64,000 nucleotides of DNA from IMG/VR virus record IMGVR_UViG_3300032288_004534, positions 1 to 64,000 of that record. One strand, written 5' to 3'. This document shows positions 9,045-17,500 of the stretch, piece by piece. Under the pieces are notes generated by a model. It did not search any database and had not been told where the DNA came from. It saw only the letters and a list, made by a program, of their open reading frames with translations. Made by a program: the position numbers and the translations under genes. Position 1 is the stretch's first letter. Every line of letters starts with the position of its first letter. Source of the DNA: a virus.

Positions 9045-9077
9045 CACAAAAAACCCCGTGAGATTTCTCCCACGGGG
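9045..9077 (-). terminator. Rho-independent terminator after gp23
   Basis: On the minus strand a CCCCGTG/CACGGGG stem of at least 7 bp with a short A/T-rich loop is followed by a run of six T. It ends the capsid transcript, placed about 30 bases after the gp23 stop codon. Confidence 0.9.
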
Positions 9078-9104
9078 CTCTTGTTACTAGGCTGTCGCCT
9101 GATA

Positions 9105-10493
9105 TTACATCAGGTTTGTCACGGCCACAAAGCGATAGTAGATATTCGCCTTGCCGTCGCCGAATGAACCAATCGTTCCATCGGCGGCTGTTGTTGCAAA
9201 CGGATTGGCCACAATACCGTAACGAGTCTTGAAGCCAATCTTCGGCTGGAATGTATCCTGACCGATAGCGCGCACCATCTGGAGCGGCACATACGGGCAA
9301 TAGAACAGGCCGGCATCGAAGGCTGAAGAACCCTTGTAGCCAACTGTCAGATACTGCTTGCCAGTTGATGATGAGAAGTACGGGTCGATGTAGACGCGGA
9401 TGCGGCCATTCAGCACACCAGCGAATGTGTTGCCTGTGTCATCAACCTGCAGATTCGCTGACAGAGCAGGTGTATAGTCAAGCACACCAGCCATTGACAG
9501 AGCTGAAGCAACGTCTGATGAGCAGATCATCACGTTGCCCTTACCGCGACGAGTAGCCTTCGCGATTTGGTTAGCTTCACGCTCGATCTGGAACAGCAGA
9601 CCCTTGAACTTTTCAACCATCCAACGACCGTTTGAGTCAACGTCAAGGTTGAATGTGCCTGTTGAAGTCACATTTTCTTGAGCGCCAGCCGTGGCGGTGT
9701 AGTTGATTGTGCGAACCACTTCGCGGTTGATTTCCGCAAGGATTTCAGCAGATAGAATGTTCGCAAGTTCTGATTCGGCGTCCAGACCATGGATAGCCTT
9801 CAGATCTTGCGCCAGTTCCATCGTATATTCAGCCTTCAGAGCGCGTGACACTGCAGTCACGGCGACCTTCTCGACTGAGAATGCCATTTGCTGGAATGCA
9901 TTGGATGAACCGTCACCAAGAGCTTCCGCACGTGATGTTGTCATACCAGTTGACACGGTATAACCTGAAGCACCAGCCTTCACGCGGCCTGTAGGATCTG
10001 TACCGTCCTGAACGCGACCAGATGAAGTATTCGCGACAACAAAGCGAGAAGCTGTGTTACCTGCAGCCGCTGAAGTGAATGTTGTATTCGCTTCATTGAA
10101 CAGCGCTTCTGTACCATCCTGAGATGTATAACGTGAGCGCAGAGCGAAGATCAGACCTGTTGGGCCAGTCATTGGCTGCACGCCGCAGATATCATAGGCA
10201 ATCAGGTTTGGCATCGAACGACGAACCAGTGAGATAAGCACTGGATCGAAGATATCGATATTACCTGCTGAAGCTACTGAAGAAGAAGCACCCATCGCAT
10301 TCGCGGGAGCAGCTTCACCTAGCAGACCAGGCGCGCGATAGCCGCCTGAGCCAATCGCTTGCTGGCGTGAATCAGACTCTTGGTTTTCCAAGAGCTGAGC
10401 CAGCACGGCACGCTTATGTGAATCCTTAACGGAGGGGAGGTCACCATGGTCGATGACCGCGCCCCACTTCTGGATCAGAGACTCTGTATTCAT
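9105..10493 (-). CDS. 23: gp23 major capsid protein
   Basis: A 462-residue capsid protein (T4 gp23 is 521). The N-terminus is a cleavable pro-region. LLGE followed by AAP at residues 57-63 fits the gp21 cleavage rule (I/L-x-E), so mature protein would start at about residue 61, close to the T4 site after Glu65. The following NIDIFDPVLISLVRRSMPNL and QPMTGPTGLIF segments are conserved gp23 signatures. The gene is noticeably richer in G and C than the fibre genes, as expected for a highly expressed, conserved gene. It is followed by a strong terminator and preceded by AAGGGA and a GCTAAATA element. Confidence 0.97.
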   Translation of the reverse strand: MNTESLIQKWGAVIDHGDLPSVKDSHKRAVLAQLLENQESDSRQQAIGSGGYRAPGLLGEAAPANAMGASSSVASAGNIDIFDPVLISLVRRSMPNLIAYDICGVQPMTGPTGLIFALRSRYTSQDGTEALFNEANTTFTSAAAGNTASRFVVANTSSGRVQDGTDPTGRVKAGASGYTVSTGMTTSRAEALGDGSSNAFQQMAFSVEKVAVTAVSRALKAEYTMELAQDLKAIHGLDAESELANILSAEILAEINREVVRTINYTATAGAQENVTSTGTFNLDVDSNGRWMVEKFKGLLFQIEREANQIAKATRRGKGNVMICSSDVASALSMAGVLDYTPALSANLQVDDTGNTFAGVLNGRIRVYIDPYFSSSTGKQYLTVGYKGSSAFDAGLFYCPYVPLQMVRAIGQDTFQPKIGFKTRYGIVANPFATTAADGTIGSFGDGKANIYYRFVAVTNLM

Positions 10494-10521
10494 GGTAGTT
10501 CCCTTTCCTAGGAATATTGGC

Positions 10522-10529
10522 TATTTAGC
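10522..10529 (-). promoter_or_regulatory. Putative late promoter, GCTAAATA (gp23)
   Basis: It lies in the 39-base gap between gp22 and gp23, 29 bases before the gp23 ATG. The element is embedded in the inverted repeat GGCTA-AA-TAGCC. Confidence 0.5.
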
Positions 10530-10532
10530 CGA

Positions 10533-11588
10533 TCAGAACTTTTTAACGGTGCGTGAGATTGCTGAGACATAAGCGGACATCGGCCCTGAAGTCTGCTCAT
10601 TGATATTTTCAATGGGATCAGAATCAAGAGCAGACTCTGTGAGAACTGACTTCAGAGCAGCCTTACGGCCTGACGGGAAGTAGCCTTCACGGAGGTCTTG
10701 TAGCTTAGATGAGAATGACTCAACATCGTTAAATTCAACAGACTCAGCGAGCTTACGCAGCTTTTCGGCCTGAACATCTGTTAAACCTTCTGTCGCTTCC
10801 GCGATCAGCGCACCACAAACTAGAGCTTCATTTTCTGCACGAAGCTCAACTGACTTTTCAATTTCGCTATTCAGCGCATCCGTCAATTCTTCAACTTGAG
10901 CAGCTAGTTGCTCAACCACATCTTCCTTACCTTCCGGCACGTCGATGTAGTGTTCGCTAAAGAGATTGCGAAGACCTGACATGAATGAATTTACGATTTC
11001 AGAACGCAGGCCAGTTTCAACGGCCAGCTTATTTTCGTCCATCCACTGCTCAACAACGTGGTCAAGATAAGAGTCAAGCTCTTCCACAACCTGTGTTACG
11101 CGGGAATCAACAGCTTCTTCGATTTCGGCCTCATGAATAGATGCCATTTCTTCCAGCTTCTCATTGATCTTAGAAACAAGAGCTGTCTGGAAGATATCAG
11201 AAACCTTGTTCTTGAAATCTTCTGAAACTTCAGCGCCTTCAAAGATAGCGCGAACGTCATCAGCGATATCTAGGTCTTCTGATGTTACGCGAGGTGGTTG
11301 AGCAATCTTTGATGTACCCTGCAAAGGAGCAGAATGTTCACCGTCAGGTAGACCCATCACTTTAGCATATGTTGCCTTAAGGTCACCCTTCTTCATCTTT
11401 GTCACTGTATTCACGATGGCTGAAACCATCGCTGAACGTGACGCAGGGTCAACAGAAGTTGGTGATGTGCGGATGATACCATGCTCACCACCCTTATCGC
11501 CACCGGGAGGTGTAACTTTGTTACCAACTGCATCGGGAACGTGAGCGCCAGTGGCATCCACCTCGTCGATCTGCTTTCTTTCGTTCAT
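10533..11588 (-). CDS. 22: gp22 prohead scaffold protein
   Basis: A 351-residue acidic, helix-rich protein between the protease gp21 and capsid gp23 genes, the T4 position of the main scaffold gene. Residues about 120-250 are Glu/Lys-rich and predicted coiled coil. The end PMSAYVSAISRTVKKF is typical of gp22 C-termini, which contact the capsid shell. Candidate I/L-x-E gp21 cleavage sites, such as IHE before AEIEE, are present, consistent with scaffold destruction during maturation. The N-terminal RTSPTSVDP segment resembles one in the gp68-like neighbour. A perfect TATAAATA element stands 39 bases upstream. Confidence 0.92.
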   Translation of the reverse strand: MNERKQIDEVDATGAHVPDAVGNKVTPPGGDKGGEHGIIRTSPTSVDPASRSAMVSAIVNTVTKMKKGDLKATYAKVMGLPDGEHSAPLQGTSKIAQPPRVTSEDLDIADDVRAIFEGAEVSEDFKNKVSDIFQTALVSKINEKLEEMASIHEAEIEEAVDSRVTQVVEELDSYLDHVVEQWMDENKLAVETGLRSEIVNSFMSGLRNLFSEHYIDVPEGKEDVVEQLAAQVEELTDALNSEIEKSVELRAENEALVCGALIAEATEGLTDVQAEKLRKLAESVEFNDVESFSSKLQDLREGYFPSGRKAALKSVLTESALDSDPIENINEQTSGPMSAYVSAISRTVKKF

Positions 11589-11626
11589 TTCCTGTCTCCC
11601 TTGGGACTTAGATGATGATCTTGTGA

Positions 11627-11634
11627 TATTTATA
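11627..11634 (-). promoter_or_regulatory. Late promoter, TATAAATA (gp22)
   Basis: A perfect match to the T4 late consensus, in the gap between gp21 and gp22 and 39 bases before the gp22 ATG. Confidence 0.75.
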
Positions 11635-11646
11635 AAATGTGGTTAT

Positions 11647-12297
11647 TTAAAGCTTGGTAATAAAATCGCGGAACACGTTTAGCACTTCCGATTCGGTGCG
11701 ACGTGAACGAGAAGCTTCGTTTATGCGAGTCTTATAACCAGCAATGTCGACTTCTTTCAAAATTCCATTATCCCAAACCCATTCTTTACCTTCCATAACA
11801 CCATGTACAAATGCATCTGGAGCGGAAGGGTCAGCGACAATATCCGCAGCTGTTGCTAGATGAAAGTCATCTTGAACTTCCATGCAACCGTTACGTTCCT
11901 TTAAAGAACCCATACCACGAGTAGATACCCCAAGACGAGCACCTTCATCCATAAGATTCTTGACAATATTACCATATGGTGTATCCATGATCTTGGCACG
12001 ACCAATGTAATTATTTCCATCTTCGCGCAATTCTTTGATCATGTGTGATACACGCTCAAGATTGATGGTTGGTCCTGATGGGTGACCAAGCTCACCATAA
12101 GCACGATTTTGTTTGATATGTTCATCAACATATCGATTAACTTCGCGCTCCATGATGTGCTTTGGATATGAGCGATTATTACGGTTCTTTTGTTCGGCCT
12201 GCATAAACACGCCTTCAATGAAATAACTGCGTCCACCGCGCTCATTAGCCTCGGTGATGACTTTCAATTCTTCATTGACTTCGCATATGAGTTTCAT
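11647..12297 (-). CDS. 21: gp21 prohead core protease
   Basis: A 216-residue serine protease (T4 gp21 is 212) of the herpesvirus-assemblin-like group. The catalytic His72 is in GELGHPSG and Ser125 in GVSTRGMG, both family landmarks. The N-terminal ANERGGRSYFIEGVFMQAE and NRNNRSYP match other gp21 proteins. It cleaves the scaffold and the capsid protein after I/L-x-E, then itself. It sits between the small unknown protein and gp22, in T4 order apart from that extra gene. AAGGA precedes the ATG. Confidence 0.96.
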   Translation of the reverse strand: MKLICEVNEELKVITEANERGGRSYFIEGVFMQAEQKNRNNRSYPKHIMEREVNRYVDEHIKQNRAYGELGHPSGPTINLERVSHMIKELREDGNNYIGRAKIMDTPYGNIVKNLMDEGARLGVSTRGMGSLKERNGCMEVQDDFHLATAADIVADPSAPDAFVHGVMEGKEWVWDNGILKEVDIAGYKTRINEASRSRRTESEVLNVFRDFITKL

Positions 12298-12309
12298 TGA
12301 AGTTATTCC

Positions 12310-12693
12310 TTAGTAAGATGAACCGCCGGCAATAACCGGCCGTTTGTGTAATTTAATTACCAAGGAAGCAGGACCAGTACCTGCTCTAGTCACTACAACA
12401 TTTGCCGAAGCTTCGCCGCCTGTCTCAAGACCAATACCAGCAGCTTGAAAATCCATTGTGCCAGTTAATGCAAGATTTAATACATTGTTGGCACCGCGCT
12501 TGATATTAAATGTTACACCATTTGCAGCCGACCAAGAGACCACTGAAATTGCCATTTCTTGAACTGTTTCACCTGCTGAGTTAGCAGCTACAACAGCATT
12601 GGAACTGTTTAGAGCGATATAGCCACCGGCAGAAAAATTACCGGTGACATAACCACCCTTAACTCCTTTATTGACTACGCGATCAATGGCCAT
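12310..12693 (-). CDS. Unknown protein in the prohead operon
   Basis: A 127-residue protein between the gp68-like gene and gp21. I do not recognise a function. It is small, neutral and beta-rich in appearance: many Gly, Ala, Val, Asn and Thr, with short alternating stretches such as YVTGNFSAGGYIALNS and ANVVVTRAG, and no membrane segment. This composition suggests a compact beta-sandwich. From the location one could guess a capsid decoration or accessory head protein. The start was placed at the ATG with AGGAG 7 bases upstream; a longer frame upstream overlaps the preceding gene and lacks such a site. Confidence 0.75.
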   Translation of the reverse strand: MAIDRVVNKGVKGGYVTGNFSAGGYIALNSSNAVVAANSAGETVQEMAISVVSWSAANGVTFNIKRGANNVLNLALTGTMDFQAAGIGLETGGEASANVVVTRAGTGPASLVIKLHKRPVIAGGSSY

Positions 12694-13399
12694 CTTCTGA
12701 CTCCTGGGCGTCAATGCTAAATGCAAAATCGATTAGCTCGCGGAGACCTTCTGCGCTAGATGAACCAATCTCAATAAATTTCTTAGCATTTTCATCTTCA
12801 AGCAGCGAATATACTTCAGCTAGCTTTTCAGCAATTGTATCAGCCACATCAACATGACCATCTTCAAAAATTACGCGGCCTCCAATGCGAGATTCTACAA
12901 TACGAAGAATCCCAAATTGCATTGATTCGCGGAATTGCTTGATTGATACTCTAGGTGTCTTTTCAGCAAACGGAGCAACCGCTGATGGTGAAGTGCGAAC
13001 TGGTGATGTCTCACCACCGCGCTTATCAGCATAGTTTGTTGGTGTCTGCTTTGTGTAAGAACCTAACTCAGGACCTTTAACAGTAGAGGTGCCCTGAGTT
13101 ACCTTTTCACGATCACCAACTTTGGGTTCATCGCCTGCACGATGATTGATGCGTGTCTTAGTATCTGCTTGGTTCTTATTATTATCTTGGTCACCAAAGT
13201 CTGTCGTGGTTGATGTATGCATGGCCTTGAAGGCCTTTTCACCAGCAGCCTTGGGTTCAAGAGAACCAGATTCATCGTCATCTACCGAAGTATCAGAACG
13301 ATATGTGCGCTTCTTAGCTTGAACAGTGGCGACATATGCGCCAGCGCCTTCACGTAGGCGAAGCGCCTTTTCTCTAATATCTTTAAGAGTTTTCGCCAT
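12683..13399 (-). CDS. 68: gp68-like prohead core protein
   Basis: A 238-residue protein in the T4 gene 68 position (20-67-68-21). The first 30 residues (AKTLKDIREKALRLREGAG) are helical and basic. A long polar, disordered middle rich in Thr, Lys, Asp and Gln follows, including GGETSPVRTSP, similar to gp22 N-terminal sequence. The last 90 residues (RVSIKQFRESMQFGILRIVE onward) look folded and helical. T4 gp68 is 141 residues, so this is longer. Identification rests mainly on context. The start has GGAGG 6 bases upstream, and it overlaps the gp67-like gene. Confidence 0.6.
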   Translation of the reverse strand: MAKTLKDIREKALRLREGAGAYVATVQAKKRTYRSDTSVDDDESGSLEPKAAGEKAFKAMHTSTTTDFGDQDNNKNQADTKTRINHRAGDEPKVGDREKVTQGTSTVKGPELGSYTKQTPTNYADKRGGETSPVRTSPSAVAPFAEKTPRVSIKQFRESMQFGILRIVESRIGGRVIFEDGHVDVADTIAEKLAEVYSLLEDENAKKFIEIGSSSAEGLRELIDFAFSIDAQESEDGH

Positions 13400-13586
13400 T
13401 TGTCGCCTCCGATGATTGTGCATCAGGAGCAACATCACCGAACATTTGCGAAGCGACGCTAACCTTTTCAACATCCATTCTATTAACCAGTTTATCCATC
13501 AAGATGCTTTTGATGGTCTGAGAAAATTCTACTGGATTGCCACTACGAAGGCTATCTACTGCGTCACGTATAGAATCAAGAGACAT
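13383..13586 (-). CDS. 67: gp67-like prohead core protein
   Basis: A 67-residue protein in the T4 gene 67 position. SLDSIRDAVDSLRSGNPVEF, then KSILMDKLVNRMDVEKVSVA, parallels the N-terminal helices of T4 gp67 (80 residues). The very acidic T4 tail is replaced here by a short polar end. T4 gp67 is a minor scaffold component that shapes the prohead. AGGAG lies 9 bases before the ATG and a perfect TATAAATA element is 33 bases upstream, so the prohead operon appears to restart transcription after the inserted fibre and Bug-like genes. Confidence 0.7.
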   Translation of the reverse strand: MSLDSIRDAVDSLRSGNPVEFSQTIKSILMDKLVNRMDVEKVSVASQMFGDVAPDAQSSEATNGENS

Positions 13587-13618
13587 TACAATATGCTCCT
13601 ATGTTTAACTTAATGCCA

Positions 13619-13626
13619 TATTTATA
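13619..13626 (-). promoter_or_regulatory. Late promoter, TATAAATA (gp67)
   Basis: A perfect consensus match in the 47-base gap between the Bug-like gene and gp67, 33 bases before the gp67 ATG. Confidence 0.75.
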
Positions 13627-13633
13627 ATAAAAG

Positions 13634-14581
13634 TCATCGAATAGAAGGCCATCTTCTAATTTCACTATTAATCAATGACTCATGTTCTTGTAAAGAAACA
13701 TTTAATATATCTTGAGGTTCAATACCAAGTGTTTCAAGTTTTTTACGAATCTCAGTTGAATTTATGGATGACATTACAATTCTATTGAGTTCTTCTCGTA
13801 TAGGTCTTGGTGTATTTGACTTAACCCAAAAAGCTTGAAATGCATAAAATTCATCATTGACACCCAATTCTTTCCATGTAGGAATGTCTGGAAATGATGA
13901 TCTGCGATTACCTGAGCTAATCATTAAAGCTTGACCACCAGCATCGACCAGCTGTCTAGCACTAGGAACCTCAACAGACATTATATCAATTCTACCAGCG
14001 GTGAAATCTACTATGGCTGGAGCTAAACCTGTATATGGTACGTTAAGCATTCGACCACCAATGCCATCTAGAAATACCAAGACACCCATACCAGCTATGC
14101 CGCCGCCACCTATCGAAACAAATGAAAGAGATTCTGGTGCACCTCTAATTCTATCGATATATTGACGTGCATTAGTTATATTTGATGATCTTGATGCAAC
14201 TGTGACTAATGGTGTTTTAACAACAACACTTGCTATGGTAACTTCTCTCAACAAGTCAAGTGTTAAATCTGGATTGAATCTTCGAACCGCAGTCACACCA
14301 TTTCCAGCTAACATCATTGTATGGCCATCTGATGGTTGATTTATCATATACTGCGCGCCTACAGCAACAAATCCACCGGGTCGATTTTCAACAATAACTG
14401 ATTGCTTTATCTCAGTAGAAATACCTTCAGCTATAATACGCGCTAATACATCTGCATATCCACCAGCATTAAAGGGCACCACTATTCTTAATGGTCTTTG
14501 ACCAAAATGCTGATATTGTGAAGCTTGTGCATTTACAAAACACATTGTAAACATCAAACCCAAAATCAATAATCTAAACAT
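13634..14581 (-). CDS. Bug/TctC-family periplasmic solute-binding protein
   Basis: A 315-residue protein with a clear signal peptide: FRLLILGLMFTMCFVNAQA, cleavage probably near residue 20. It continues with PLRIVVPFNAGGYADVLARI, VIVENRPGGFVAVGA and PSDGHTMMLAG, then NVPYTGLAPAIVDFTAGRID and FPDIPTWKELG. These are, in order, the signature segments of the Bug (TctC) family of tripartite tricarboxylate transporter binding proteins, which capture small carboxylates in the periplasm. All main blocks and the usual length are present, so it looks intact. GAGG lies 6 bases before the chosen ATG; the start falls just inside the region after the fibre stop codon. No transporter partners (TctA, TctB) are in the window. 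The ligand and its use in a virion or infected cell are unknown. Confidence 0.92.
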   Translation of the reverse strand: MFRLLILGLMFTMCFVNAQASQYQHFGQRPLRIVVPFNAGGYADVLARIIAEGISTEIKQSVIVENRPGGFVAVGAQYMINQPSDGHTMMLAGNGVTAVRRFNPDLTLDLLREVTIASVVVKTPLVTVASRSSNITNARQYIDRIRGAPESLSFVSIGGGGIAGMGVLVFLDGIGGRMLNVPYTGLAPAIVDFTAGRIDIMSVEVPSARQLVDAGGQALMISSGNRRSSFPDIPTWKELGVNDEFYAFQAFWVKSNTPRPIREELNRIVMSSINSTEIRKKLETLGIEPQDILNVSLQEHESLINSEIRRWPSIR

Positions 14582-14594
14582 TTTATACCTCATA

Positions 14595-17500
14595 TCATGG
14601 ATAAACTTGAGCACCAGTAGAATCATATATGTATATTGGTGCAACAGTGGTTGCACCATCTGGATAACGGAATCCACCAGTAGATGAACGGATAATACCT
14701 GCAACATCAAGCGTTGTGTTTGGTGTCACAGTATTCACACCAATTCGGCTTGCATTTTTCTGAATGAATAGCTTGCCGCTACTGAAGTTTAGCACAGCAG
14801 GTGTGATAGCTACAGTATTACCTGTTATTGTCAGTGTATTTGTAACGGCAGAACCAAGAACTGTATTGCCGGATACCGTTAGATTTGAATTGGCAAATAG
14901 TGTGCCATTGATTGTTGTTCTTTCTGCGGTCGCATTAGGATCACCAAGAACTGTGTTACCTGAGACATACAAGTTTTGACTAATTGCTGCTCGACCGGTA
15001 TGAGAAATTAATCCAGTTGATATAATTGTCTTAGCGGCACCACCAAGTGTTGTATTGCCAGATACCGTCAGATTATTATCAATAGTCTGACGACCCGTAA
15101 CAGTTAGCAGACCGGTAATACCAGTTGTTTTAGCAGCAGCACCAAATGTGGTGTTACCAGAAACCGTTAAATTTTGAGATATTGTTTGCAGTGTTGCAGC
15201 TATTGTACCACCGATAATTGTAGATACACCAGCTCGACCCATAGTTACTTGGCCCGCTGTTGTTGTTATAAGAACCGCAGCATTAGGATTAATATTAATG
15301 CTTGTAGCGCCTGATGCTGTAATACCACCATTAAATGTTGTATTACCTGATACTGTCAGATTGGTGCTAATTGTAGCACGTCCAGTATGAGATAATAAAC
15401 CTGTGGTTGTGATTGTCTTAGCAGCAGCACCAAGTGTTGTATTACCAGATACCGTCAGATTATTATCAATAGTCTGACGGCCAGTAACAGTTAGCAGACC
15501 AGTGATATCAGTTGTCTTAGCAGCAGCACCAAGTGTTGTATTGCCAGATACGGTCAGATTACCATTAGCTGCTAAAATTCCATTAACAATTGTTTTCTTT
15601 AAAGCTGTACCAAGGACGCTATTGCCTGTTACTGCCAAGCTTGTACCAATAGTTGCACGACCTGAATGTGCAAGCAATCCTGACGTTGTTAATGTCTTAC
15701 CAGTACCGCCTAAAGTTGTATTACCGGTATGAATTATATTGCAATTAGCATACAATGTTCCATTGATAATCGTGCGTTCTGCGGTATTTGCCGGATCACC
15801 AAGAACAGTATTACCAAAGACATACAAATTATCTTTGATATTTTGAGAACCGTTAGCATTTAAACGACCATTTACTACCATGGTCTTAGCTGCGGCACCA
15901 AAGACTGAATTACCTGAAACTCTAAAGCTAGTGGTTACTGTGGCCCTTCCGCTATGGGCTAGAAGTCCTGAAGTTGTAGGATTGATTTTTGTGACATATA
16001 ATGTAGCAGCGTTAGCTACTTGCAATTTATCATCAATCAATGAACGAATTGCAGTATTGGTTGCTAGTAGATTGGTTCTAACATTTGTGATAGCAAGATT
16101 TGTATTTGCTAGACGTGCATTTGCAGTTGACTTAGTTTCATATGTTGCGACAGCATTAGCAATCTGCAATCTATCCGCAATCAATGTGCGAAGTGCTGTA
16201 TTGGTTGATGTTAAGTTATTTTTAGCATTTTCTATAGATGTATTTGTATTAGCTAGCCGTGCATTTGCTGAAGTTTTAGTTTCATATGTTGCGACAGCAT
16301 TAGCAACCTGCAATCTATCCGCAATCAATGTGCGAAGTGCTGTATTGGTAGAAGTCAAACCTGTCTTGACATTTGTAATGGCAAGATTTGTATTAGCTAA
16401 TTGGCTTTTAATGAAAGAATTGGTATTAGCTAAGGCCGCACGTTCTACTGCCTTTGTTTGATAGATTGTGGCAGCATTAGCAACTTGTAATCTATCTGAA
16501 ATCAAAGTGCGAAGTGCGGTATTGGTTCCTGTCAGATTTGTATTAAGTCTACCAATAGCAAGATTTGTGTTTGCTAAGGCCGCACGTTCTATTACTTTTG
16601 TCTGATATATCGCAGCAGCATTAGCAACCTGTAATCTATCCGCAATCAATGTTCGAAGTGCAGTATTAGTAGAAGTCAGACCTGTCTTGACATTTGTGAT
16701 TGCCTGATTAGTATTAGCTAAGGCCGCACGTTCTACCGCTTTTGTTTGATAAATTGCAACTGCATTAGCAACTTGTAATCTATCTGAAATCAAAGTACGA
16801 AGTGCAGTATTGGTTGATGTTAGACCGGTCTTGACATTTGTTATAGCTTGATTTGTATTGGCTAAAGCTGCCCGTTCTATAGCTTTGGTCTGGTATGTCG
16901 CAGCAGCATTAGCAACCTGTAACCTATCATCAATTAAAATACGAAGTGCAGTATTGGTTGATGTTAGACCGGTCTTGACATTTGTTATAGCTTGATTAGT
17001 ATTAGCCAATTGACTCTTGATGAAAGAGTTGGTATTAGCTAAGGCCGCACGTTCTACCGCTTTTGTTTGATAAATTGCAACTGCATTAGCAACTTGTAAT
17101 CTATCATTTATTAATAATCTTGTAGCAGCATTCTGTGCATAGCGACCTTCAAGATCATTTCCATTTATTACAATCTTTGGTGTTCTTAACACATTCATGT
17201 TAAGATTTGCAAGTTTAAATGATGAATCTGCAATTACTATATTTGTATTTGGTTCAAAATCATATTCACCAAATAGATGGAATTCTTTAGTTCCAGAATC
17301 TCTAAAGAAACCTGCATGTCTGCCGTTACCATAGTGGCCAAAGAAACCAATATCTAGATTATCTGTTACACTATTTGCGGCAAGATGCAAAAGACCATCA
17401 TCTGTGGTTATTGTTATTAACCGATTAAATGTTGTATTTCCTGTAACAACTAATTTGCCTGCTATTGTTACATTTGCTGAGAAATTAACATTACCAGCAA

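Noticed and set aside
9040-9343. Short minus-strand open frames overlapping the end of gp23
   Set aside because: They are shadows in other frames of a well-identified capsid gene and run across its terminator.
13634-14581. Possible host DNA contamination or prophage boundary at the Bug-like gene
   Set aside because: The gene is wedged between the fibre stop and the gp67 late promoter, within a few dozen bases on each side, with phage-like base composition. No integrase, attachment repeat or other host gene is nearby.
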